64,000 nucleotides of DNA. Origin: Daphnia pulex. Taxonomy: Eukaryota; Arthropoda; Branchiopoda; Diplostraca; Daphniidae. Of the stretch, positions 12,001 to 24,000 are shown one piece after another (position 1 is the stretch's first letter; the number at the start of each line of letters is the position of its first letter). Below the pieces are notes generated by a model. That model was given only the letters and a program-made list of their open reading frames with translations. It was not told the origin of the DNA and searched no databases. The stretch lies in assembly GCF_021134715.1 (NCBI RefSeq), contig NC_060025.1, positions 2,356,001-2,420,000 on the forward strand, given 5' to 3'. The position numbers and the translations under genes are program-made.

Positions 12001-15000
12001 TTTTTTTTTTTTTTTCTCTCTCGTCGACTCATCCATCCGACGGGCGTAATAATGACCGTAATAATAAGAGGAAGAGCGTGTGAGAAAGAGTAGAAGCCCT
12101 TGATCTCCTTCGCTCCTTATTACATTCCCCCCTCCTTTTTTTCTGTTCTTTGATTGGTTGCTGATGTCTAGGAGAAGAAGAAGAAAAAGACAATAAGTCG
12201 CTCTAAATGGGCGACTTTGAGTTTGACGATACGTCGGAAAAAAAATCGGCGATGGGCCATTTTGGATTTCTTTTGATTTTTGTCGCCAATTCAAAGCCCC
12301 GTCGTCGTCGGCGGCGGCGTCGGCGGGCGGACGTGAGACCACTCGAGTGGCAAACTTGCAGGCGCGCATCCGGCTGGCACAAGACATTTTCCCCACCCCC
12401 ACTTTTTTTTTCTTTTGTCGAGTCCAGCCCAGCAAAGGGCCGGCCATCTTTCACTGTCTAACCCCTTGGTGCACGTGTCTCGCAGGAGATGTGCCTTTTT
12501 GGTCGATTCACAGTCGTCGACAATATTTTGGCCAGTTTCCAAATGACCAATTCGAAATGAAAGAGAGGCCCCTCCTCGGAGATAATAGCGCCAGTGTCCA
12601 GCCCGTCTATAAGAATCTCTTTTTGGCCCGTCTTTGATGATTATACCGTTTTTCACCCCAAGCACTTCACCAGCCCCCACCCAAAAAAGGAAAAAAAAAT
12701 CTATCTGGCGGATTGGCTGATGACGAACGAATCAATCCGTGCACTTGCGGATGTCACCAGAAAAACCTTCGGCCCGCCATCATTTCTCTCTTTCTTTATT
12801 CAAGTGTCGACTGTAATAATCAACCGACCGGACAATCAAATGAGTCGAGACGAGAGTTTCTTTCATGTGATATCCAAGGATTAATTGTAAACGAAATTTT
12901 TTGGTGAAAATTGGCTTTATTCATTTCATTTTTTCTCTTTGATAATTTTGAATTGAAAGAGATAAAGTTGGAAAAAAGGCCTATCTGTTGTTTGTTTGGT
13001 TGCAGCCACAAGAAACAAGACAAGCTATATCTATATCCCATATACACACTGTCTAACCTTTTTATCTTTGGGCTGATGCTGCGGCTGCTCCTGGGAGTAT
13101 ACAACATTTGGCTCCTTATTATTCCATCAACTTTGGAATGATGATGTCAGCCAAAGGCGCTCGGGAATGTCTGGGGTTCATTTCGTTCGTTCCTTCATTC
13201 CTTTTTTCTTTTATTTCCCCCCATTGGTGAATTTTCAGATTTATTTTTGTTATTTAGTTTTGGGTTCACTGCAGCAGATGGAATGGTTGTGTCTGCTTAT
13301 TCCATTCTCTGTAGACCATCACTCTCGTCGTCGTCTCTATTCGATTCTTGTCATCGAAATTATTTTCATTGTTTTGATAAAACAAACATGTCTCCTCTTA
13401 TCTTCTACATCACAGACATTATTATTCAAAAGATGGATTCCTTTTATCCTTGGACGGACTATATGTAGCCTAGGGGGGTCGAATGTCCAGCCTGCACTTG
13501 TCATCCAGGCTGTGGGCAACAGGTCACGGCCTTTCAGTCACGCACCACTCGCATGGCCGAACGGCAGGAAAAATGAAAAGAAACTTAATTTCTGGTTTGA
13601 TTCATCTCTAATGATGATGGCGTTGCCATGACGACAGTGTTCTGTCGAATAAGGTTTTTCGTGATTTGAGCGTAGTCGAATCACGAATAACTTTCATTTA
13701 TTCGACGAATAACAAATACGAATAAAAATAAGGGTCTTATTCGAATTTTCGAATAGAATAACGAATAACGAATAAGAATAAAGTTTCGAATAAATTTTCG
13801 AATATAAGATAAGAAAATTTCGGATTTTAATCAATTAGTAAAAGGTTTTAAGAGAATGGGTAAACGAAATTGATTTATGAAAAAACAAAATAAAAGTTTT
13901 TCGGTCTTGGCTTCCTACCACATTTAAGATTTAATTGGAATTTAAATTTTTGCAGAACCCAGTTTCCAGTTAATGCCCAACATAGCGATTTGTGATGACT
14001 CATAGCGCCACTTAGTGTAACTTAGGAATTTGCTACAACACAAATTTCGGTGGTTGAAGCACCACCCTCTAGGCAATTCCTTTCCCTAGCAATGGGGGTG
14101 GAGCTTCAACCCCCTAAAAGTTGTCTTCCTCTGTCTCACCACAGGTGGCGCTGGCGCTAAATGTGCCTTAAACAGTATCCCAAAATGCAACATTGATTCG
14201 AAATTGATTCGATTTATTTATTCGAAATGTTATTCGCGGACAACGAATAATTTTTTTCTAAAAGATAAAGAATAACGAATACGAATAACTGTCATTTATT
14301 CGACGAATAACGAATACGAATAATGTTATTCTTTATTCGCGAATAAGGAATTTTATTCGAAAGGAATTATCCGACAGAACACTGCATGACGACGTAGTAT
14401 AAAGAAGGGCCCCTCATTAAGCGCAAACTCGTTAAGGTGTAGAAAAGAAAAACGCAATCCCGGAAGAATTTGCCCAGCCAAGCTGATGCGGTTATATTGC
14501 CGATTCATCAGTGCGCAATTGTTTCCTTTTGAGTCTTTTTTTTTGGGTGTGTGTGTGTGTGATGGATGTGTAGACTCCTGAAAGGATCGTTCCACATTAG
14601 ATTAGAGGTCCGGGGCCTCTTTTTTTTGTTGTTGATGGGCTGATGTTTATTGGCCTCCCCGCCAACCGTTTACTACTGATTTTCGTTTTTTTCTTTTTCT
14701 TCGGGCGAGTAACGATCGCAAGCATTGTTGACTGTTGGGCCAACTGTAGACGCAGCTGGATAGCAATCGATGGAGATTAGTAGCGGTCCAGCAGCTGCCT
14801 GAAAGTCCAGCCAGCCATCTCTAGAGCGGGCGGCAGGCCGTTCAAATAAACCTTCGGCTTTTCTTCTATCGTAGATGTAATGAAACTCTTCTGGCCGGCA
14901 GAACAATAATAAGACACACAGGACATCGTCACAATAAATACAGATTCATCGTTAAATCAGAGATGGAAGCGGGTGGGACCAAAACCCCACCACCACCACC

Positions 15001-18000
15001 ACCACGGCAGACATATTGTGGGGGCCCCCGTGTATGGGGTAGTAAAATAAGTGGCGAAAGAGAGAGAAAACTAATCGATTGTTTAGAGTCGGTTCAAAAA
15101 AAGAACATCAATCGTATCGTGGTAGCAGTTTGTGTCGGGACTGTAACCAACTGTTCCTCCTTTTTTTCCTCTCAATTTTATTATTATTTCTTCTTCTATT
15201 TCAATTTCGGCTCCACTCGGTTGGAATAACAGGCAGCAGCCAAGATATATAGGAAACAAAACCAAAGTAGCAGCCAGCCAGCCAGCAGCCATAGAGTCAT
15301 TCGATATACACTCGTAACAACTACTATATATAAACTATTCTTTTCTCTCTTTTTTTAAAAGCTATATGCACTTGTAATGGAGCTAGGGAGAGAAACAGTA
15401 GTAGACTGGGGATATCGATCTTTGATGCATCTCTCTCGACTTGTTGTATATTTCTTGTCCCACAGATTGAGGCGAAACAGAAAAGGAAGGAAACGGACGA
15501 TTCCATCAAATGGTAGGTCATCAAGTTGGGGATCAATCTGAGGATTAGTCACAGCGCGGCAAATATATATGTATGCACGCTATATATAAAAGAGCCCCCA
15601 ACAGGGGAACAATATCTTAACAAAAGCAACGGACCCAGAATTGCTCCGGGGGCATTTCCGATCGAATCTCTCTCTGTACATCCTTTTCAACTTTTACGGC
15701 CCTTCCCAGGCTCCGTCCGATACAATTTAATAACAAGATGAACTTTCACCGTATCTCTATGTACTAGAGCGGACAATAAAGTTTTTCTGAGATCTCAGCA
15801 GCTCCTTTTTTTACCCAGTCGGAAAGTGGCTGGGAGATGCGCAGCAGGATATTAATATTACGACACACAATCGCGGGAGGAAAGTCATAAATGTGCACTG
15901 GCAGCAGCATATTTAGTTTGATACGTCGTCGTCGTCATTTTACCTTTGGTTCATTTTGAAAATGATTACAAGCGCGCCATTGAATAAAAAAAAAGGGAAT
16001 TTTATTTTGGGGTTTTCATTTGAAAATTGCGCCGTTGTTGTTTCTTTTTTTTCCCCGGGAGCGGACGTTGTGGGCTCCTTTCTTTTGACGTCATCCAACC
16101 AAAAGATGCCGACACACACGCGGAGATTTTCTCTTTTCTTTTTGGCCCATTTTCATTGATAAACAGCACCGCCGCTGCTGCTTTTTGCCCACGGGTCGTT
16201 ATGTATAAATCTTATATATCTTTCTACCTCATGTATTAGTATAGAGAGAGAGAGACTGGTAGACAGGAGTCTGTGTATGTATGTGTACGTGCGTGCCATC
16301 CATATATTCATGTTGGCAGCTTCAAGTTGCACGAATCATAAAAGCAAGCTCTCTCTAGCTCTTTCCCTTGGCGGATTCGAACCTCCATCCTGCCCTGGAT
16401 GGAGGTCTGCTGAGCGTGTGCCAGCAGTGGGTGTGTGTGTGTTGTACATCCACGAAGAGAATCGACTAGACGTTAACACAATATCTTTGTTCCTTTTCTC
16501 CGCCAAGTTCAAAAGAGTCTATTAAACACGGGAGAAGTCTATACAGACATATACCGCACATGGGTGGTATTTGCATAATTGGGATTTCCTAACCCGTGTA
16601 TTTCCGTGTAAATCCGGTGCATATGTGAAATGATGTAACGACCGAGAGACCAAAGCGGGAGTAGTAGAATTATTAACCACAACCGACATTTTTTTTAAAG
16701 TTAATTCTATAAAAAGAGAAAGAAATTGTTTTCCTTTAACTCTTTGAAAATTCGACACGTGGTTCGAGAGGATCAGCATGGCCGTCATTTTCTTCAACTG
16801 CGTCACGTTGGGCATGTACCAGCCGTGTATCGACCAAGTCTGCAACACCAATCGATGCAGAATCCTCCAGGTAACAACAGCAACCCGTGAAATATGCATA
16901 AGACCAAACTATGTTTAATTTATCATCATCTGTTGTTGTTGTTAATGCGCCCAGATGCTGGACGATTTCATCTTCGCCTTCTTCGCCGTGGAAATGTCAA
17001 TCAAAATGGTCGCCATGGGAATCTACGGCAAAGGAACTTACCTGGCAGAAACGTGGAACAGACTCGATTGCTTCATCGTCGTTGCCGGGTAACATTTTCA
17101 ATTTTTCACGTTTGATGTAATCTACCTTTTTTTTAAATTATTTATATTAGTAATAATTGAATTGTTTATTCATTTATTCATTGTCGAATATTGGCATCCC
17201 TGTTTTTTTCTTACCCCACCTTCTCTCGCTCTTCTTTTGTTTCACGAAATGAGTTGGATATTTCGGTTGTCTGCACATGACAGTCGCTCTGTTTAATTCA
17301 ATTTTTTAGTCGTCGTATTGAATTATATCAAACTTTGAGTGTGATTACTTGTTCCAACATGAATCGAAATGTGATTTGTCAGGGCGGTGGAATATTGCCT
17401 GGACATGGAGAACATGAATTTGTCGGCCATTCGAACGATTCGAGTCCTGCGACCGTTAAGGGCCATCAATCGGATACCCAGTAAGTTTTTTGTTGTCTAT
17501 TTGTTTGTTATTATTGTGTGACATGACAACGAAAAAGGGAATCGATTTATTGATGGCGTGTGTCTGTTTCCAACTTGATTTTTTAGGCATGAGGATATTG
17601 GTGATGCTCTTGCTCGACACGTTGCCCATGCTCGGCAATGTCCTGTTGCTCTGCTTTTTCGTCTTTTTCATCTTTGGAATCGTCGGCGTTCAACTCTGGG
17701 CCGGAATCCTCCGGCAGAGATGTTACCTCGACCTACCCAAGGGCATCCATCCACCGCCCACTTTGTAAGTGGTCGATTTTTGTTTCAATTTTGTCTTCAT
17801 CAAAGTGAATTCCAATGTCATTCGACACCAGAAAGAAAAATTCAGTTCACATTTTTCTTTCTGTTTTTATTGTTGTTTGTATATTTCATGATGAGGTGGT
17901 TCATACGATAATTTCTAAGATTTCTGACAAATTACAAGTACATGTCACACCAATATGCATATATATATATACAGGACATTGCCTCCGTACTATTCGGACA

Positions 18001-21000
18001 AGGTGAAGGTGACCCTGTAAGCCAATCGATTCCATTTGATTGATTTTCATTTTGCTATTCTCTTTTTCCTTGTTTTAACCCCCCGAATTTCATTCCCCCC
18101 TCGGCCACATACAGTTTGGTATAATCGTCCCCTTTTTCAACTAAACACCTTCATCGGAAATTTATTAATTTGTTTTTAAATTCTTGATCGAAAATTAATT
18201 CTGGTTAAAAAAACAAAAACCCAAACAGCAACGTCACACTTTCTTTACGTTGTGATGCAACGCACTCACGTTAACTAAACAAAACTAATCAGACGAAAAA
18301 ACACAAAAGTTGTTGTTACTGTCGTCGTCCACACCCGCGTGAATTTTTTTGTTTTTCCAGAACTTGACACACCCGCTTTTGTCATTATTGTCTGGTGCCG
18401 TGTGTCTCGTGATTCAACTTGTTTTCTTTATTTAATTTTTTCTTAACGATACATTACGTAACAGCACCACAAGTCAGAAACATAATTCAATTCCGACGAG
18501 TGTGAATTAACATATTTAGAGCCGTTGAAATCATATTATCTGGGTCTTGTTCTAACAGCACGACCGTCGACCGTACTCTGCCCATCTTTTACAAACCCAA
18601 GACCAATTACAGGTATTGGCAGCGAAACCTACTACACGAAAAAACTTGACTAAAATTTAAATTGCTGTGGCCAAATTTGTTGATAGAAAAGAGCAAAAAA
18701 AAAAAACGACAAGAAATCGAAATTGATTTCTGCTGCATTTGTATATTCGGCTGTCACTATTTAGTCGGATGGCATCTCTGTGGACTGCTGCTGAGTGTTG
18801 TCCGTCACACATTTTTTTTTAAAGTCTTATTACGTCAAATAGCAATTAATAATTAGTTGTGCAAATCTATTAGTCTAAAGCCTATCGATCCAATAGAAAA
18901 GATGCCTCATTTCCTCACGGTAAACTTTAGTCTAGAGAAACAAAACTCACGAATCCTATCTTAGTCAAATCACCTTTGTGAATGGAAAATAGTTGATAAT
19001 ATTAGCTAAACCCTTTTGTGTAGAGACTATAGAGAGACGAATTTCGACACAGATGAATAAGTGCCGAATTGTGTGTTGTGTTCAATGGTCGTGTGCTAAA
19101 AGGTGTGCTGATATTCTGTCGTGTGTTTTTTCTATGTCGTCGTCCTCTTGTTGCCTGGCGCATGACCAAACAAAATGGAGTAAAAACAAAAAAGAACAAC
19201 TCTATATTTATTCCGCCGTTCGTGATTTGTGCCAAACCTCCCCCCTCTCTCATTTAGACGACATGTGTGAGATGCCTGCCTGGGACATGCATTGATATTT
19301 GAAATAATCACTGAATGATGTTTTGTCATTGATTGAAGCTAAACAAACAAAATTCTCTTAGTTAACAAAATGAAAACCGATTGAAATGTTTTATTGATTC
19401 AATTTTCTCTTTTACACCCAATTTAACGGAAACGATGTGTGTGCGCACACACACACACAAAGGCCTCTGTCGAGCTATTACAAAGTGCAAGAGACGGAGA
19501 AGGACTACATCTGCTCGCTGGCCAAGGACAGCGGGATGCACACTTGCGGTTCGCTGCCTCCGACCAAATGGGACGGGCGCTTCTGCAACGATAGCGTCGT
19601 CCCCGGGATACCCGTCGGGATGGACGGCCTCTCCGTCAACGGCTCGTGCATCAATTGGAATCAATACTACACTGATTGCCGGGCCGGTGAAAAGAACCCT
19701 TTCCAGGGAGCCATCTCCTTTGATAATATCGGCCTGGCCTGGGTCGCCATCTTCCTCGTAAGTTTCTTCTTCTTCTTCTTTCTTTTTTCATTTTCTTTGT
19801 GCTGTGTTTAGGAGCACGTGCTCTTTTTTTGTGGGGGGATAGAAAAAATCCTGCACCTTTTGCAAATTGTTACGCTATTGTTCTTTTTCTATGGTCGAAA
19901 GGAGATTGGTATTAACTTTGAATCGATAGAATTTTGATGGCTGGCTGGACCAACCAACAACTGTTACGTAACTCTCTAAAAAGTTACTTCCTCTGTAGAG
20001 TCTGGTTCGTTCAATTGGTAGATGAAGGATCCTGTATTGTACTTTTGGCCCCAACGATTTAGATATACACACACACCGGTGTGTGTGTATAGTGGAGTGA
20101 AGGTCTATGTATAATATATAAGAACATCATTAGGAGCCTTTCGGCGGAGGTTCCCTGCGGTGGATCTGCAGTCGACTAGGCCCCCCTCCCAATCCAGGAG
20201 AGAAAAGAGAATGTAACGTAACCTATTGTTAACTGGCATCCTGCTGCTTCCACCCCGCCATTATGACAAACAATCGATATAACCTCTCCTCCACCTACGT
20301 TGTGTGTGTGTAGACTCTTTTCACTTTCTTTCTTTCTTCTATGGATATATATTCTGTGAAAATGTGTGTTTCATGCGACCCCCCACCCACTTTCAGTCGA
20401 TCCTTTCTCCCTCCTTGTTCCATGTTGTGTATAAAGTGGCCCGGCTCTCTCTATATATGTGTACAGGCGGGCTGGGGGGGGACTCTTTGGGGGTGGTAAG
20501 TCTCTTTTGTCTCGATCCTGCCAGCAGCTTTTTCCAACGGGAGGAGGTGGTTTCCCCCCTCCTTTTATATAGGACCAACGCGGTACCTGCGCAACCCCGG
20601 CACATCGTCACCTTTTCTCCACTTTGACGTGGATATTGCGGCGCGCAACTGTTTCGTCTCTCTCTCCGTTGTGTGTGTGTGTGCAACTCTCTACGGTACT
20701 ACACACTTTAAGTATCGATCGACACAACAGCACACGAGTCCCCCCCCCCCCCCCACCTCCTCTCATTAACTCCCGTTGCCCCCGCCCTTTCTCACCCCAA
20801 ACGGACATGCCAGCCACTCGTCCATTTCCAAAAAGGGGGAGAGTTCTAAACAAGGGTGTCTAAAATGGTGCACACACACATTCCGGTGAACTGTCTGAGA
20901 TGATTATTAACTCGTACCAACATGCGCACACATATATGACTTTTGTGACTTAACCCATTTCTTATTTTGATCGATTGCAGGTAATTAGTTTGGAGGGATG

Positions 21001-24000
21001 GACCGACATCATGTACTACGTCCAGGATGCCCACTCTTTCTGGGACTGGGTCTACTTTGTCCTCCTCATTGTGGTGAGTTTTTATAAAAAGAACAAACTT
21101 AACACACCCCCCACTTGCCAATTTTTCAAAACAGAAGAAATGAGGCGGAGAGATAAGACCCTCCGGTTTTCATTTCCCAGCAGCCGAGTCTTAATGATGA
21201 TGATGCCGTAGGACAATAAATTTGCTTTCTTCAGGATTAAAACGCGGTGTAAATCACGAATGATGTAGTACAGTATATAGATGGCCCCTATACATATTAA
21301 TGCAGTTATATATATCCGACGGAACCGGACTTCCGCATCCCCTCCTCCTTCTTCCTGGGCTTCTTGCAATATCGTGTGTAGGCCCCATAAACGTGTAAAG
21401 ACTAGTTTGTTCTATTGCTTTTTCTCTTCTTCGTTCAGCCATCCAGAGTTCCGTTTCGCCGTTGTTGCTGCGTTACTAAAAAGAGATTTTTTTTTCCCGG
21501 GGTGGGTGGTACCATCTCCCGATCCCTCCCGCCGATGGCAAAGTGATGAGATTTCCTCGGCGATCCCTTATAGTTTTTTTTTTGTTGCTGTTGTACGGGA
21601 GGTTGAGAAATGGGAAAGCTTTTTGGCTTTTTTTTATTTCATAGTATCTCCTGAACGAACTTGTCTTTTCTTCCCGTTCGACGAGCTGGAGAGAAATAGA
21701 GGAGCCTCCCGGTTAACAAAAAAGAAGAAGAAGTCGAAAAATAAGGGTGAAAGATGTATCAAGTCCCCGTTTCCCAAACTCAACAATGGGGGTAGCCCGC
21801 AGTGGGTTGCGTTGCGTGTTCAATCTTTTTCTCGTTGCAGGTCTTATCCTAGACTCGTATATCTATCTACATATCGGATGGGAAATCTCTTTGAACTTCT
21901 CGGGGACAAGACCACGAAAAGAAAAGAATCCCTCTCCCCTGTCCTTTCATATATCCTGGAACTTTTTCTCTCTTTCTCGCTCGGGTTGTTGGGGATCTTT
22001 TGGTTATTTGTGCCTCCATCGATCCGCCGCCTTTTCTCTCTCTCTCTCCGCCAGCAGCTTGCAATCTCTGAATTATTCGACTGTTTGACTTGACTTTTCT
22101 TTTCTCTTTCTGTCGTTCCGGATGGAATAATCCGGAAAAAAAAGATCGGCTCGTTCTTCATGATCAACCTGTGCCTGGTGGTGATAGCGACGCAGTTCTC
22201 CGAGACCAAGAAACGGGAAATGGAGCGGATGCGGCTGGAACGGGCTCGTTACCAATCGACGTCGACGCTGGCCAGCACGTCGGCCAGCGAGTCGACGTCG
22301 TGCTACCGCCAAATCATCAAGTACATCGCCCACTTGTGGCGGAGGAGCAAGCGGCGCATACTCCGCCGCTACCGGGCCTACCGCAGCCGGAAGAAGTTGC
22401 AACAGCAGCAGATGCAGCTCCAGCACCAGCAGCACGGCAAGCAGCAGCCGGTGACGCATTCGCTCAGTTTGAGGACGAGACGGAAACAGCAGCAATCGCG
22501 GAGGCGGAAGAGGAGGAGGAGGCGGAGCAGGCATCCGCATCCCCAATGCCCCCAACATGGCGTCGTCGCCCAACAACAACAACAACAGGACAACCAATTA
22601 CGGAGAAACAGTCCGTTTTCCAGCAGTTTGCGAGTCCCTTCCGTCAGCTCGCAGGTAGCGCTGCGAATCAACGACGGGCCGGCCTCCAATGTCGAGTCAC
22701 CCGTGCCCATTCTCTCGATTGGCCGGCGGGCCAGCGTGGCCGTCTCCATCGACCACCAGCAGCAGCAACGATCCTCTCCATTCCTCTCGCCCAGAGGTGA
22801 ATATAATTGTTGAACGGCCTGAATTTGCATGCATACAGCCTATTGATTAACCAACGTCGTGTGTGTGTGTTTATTTTTCGCAAGGATCGTTGGCGTTGGC
22901 CGATGACTCGTCGGATTCCTCGCAGTTGCTGACGCCGAGGACGCCCAGACGTCGCCGGAGCAGCGTCATGTTCAGCAACGTGGTGGTGGAGCATGGATTG
23001 AGCAACAGCGCGGCTGACGTCAACGTCTGCTGGAACGAGAAAACGACCCAGACGGGACAAACGGGCGGCGGTTTCAACTGCGAACTTGTCGTTTGTTCTC
23101 CCGGCGGAATAACTCACCCGCCGGCTGGTTCCTCGAATCCTTCGTCTCCGCTGTCGCTGAACCGCAAATCTTTACTGAGACAAAGGAAATCCAGCAATGC
23201 GGACGAACAACGTCTACCCAGTCCCGGTCTAATGGCCGGTGGCGTAACGACGACGACGACAACCACCGCCGCCGCCACTTCACCGCAAGTCCCGAACGGG
23301 GCCGGTTTAACCTGCCAAGAATTGCTGGCTCTTAGCGGAGCCCTAGGGGCTGCACTTCCCACTCCTTTAGCGTTGCCCAACTATCCATCAGTGGATGATC
23401 CAGCCTCACCGCAGTTATCATCGACGGCGGTGGCGGCCATGGCCGTTTCTCCCACCGTGACATCATCCAAGCATAGCAACAATAATAAATGCAATAACCA
23501 GCTATTGGCACCGCCGGGCATGATGCCCATTCTACCAACGTTAGCCATGTCACTTTGGCCGGAACCTTTCCAAGGTAACAAGAAAATAATTTTCTTTCTT
23601 TTTTTCTTTTTTTTTTGGACGATAGAAGAAATTGGAAGTAGAAAATAGTTTTAAAAAAGGTAACGCCGGAAACTGTTTCCATGTCAATTTTCGCTTTCCC
23701 GCCTTTTTTATTTTGAATTTTTCACGACAAGCAATTTTAAACGATTTTTTTTTGTGGGGGTTCTTGCCCGGCAATTGCATCCGTCGCTGCTCATACTTTT
23801 GGGCGTGCCGTTTCTTTAATGGACTCGGGTGAAACTTTTTTTTTCTTCTTCTTGTGTTTTCTATTTGGGATGAAACATTGTCGTCATCGCTGCGAGTTGG
23901 GCGATAGAAGTCTACAAAAGTTTCCATCGACATGTGAAATTCCAAAAGTTTGTGAGTCTCTCGCTAGCGAAAGATGTGGAAAGAGCAAAGCGACCTTTGC

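Larger units (their letters stand above)
9082..16758 (+). other. calcium channel intron 1, U12-type AT-AC
   Basis: The exon 1/exon 2 junction cannot be made with GT-AG. It fits a minor-spliceosome AT-AC intron exactly. The intron begins ATATCCTTTT at 9082, the U12 donor consensus. It ends in AC at 16757-16758, after a branch-point-like TTCCTTTAAC at 16732-16741. Joining gives Asn-Pro-Trp-Phe-Glu, the conserved Cav3 sequence. The 7.7-kb intron contains a hAT MITE (13635-14384), many microsatellites and a 10-bp hairpin at 16381-16406. No exon was recognised inside. Confidence 0.9.

Noticed and set aside
16366-16410. GGATTCGAACC T-loop-like sequence in intron 1
   Set aside because: No full cloverleaf can be built; the neighbouring 10-bp hairpin explains the pairing.
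21281-22093. 270-codon plus-strand open frame in intron 8
   Set aside because: No family resemblance, Ser/Phe-rich intronic composition, and it ends just before the exon 9 acceptor region without a role in the channel frame.
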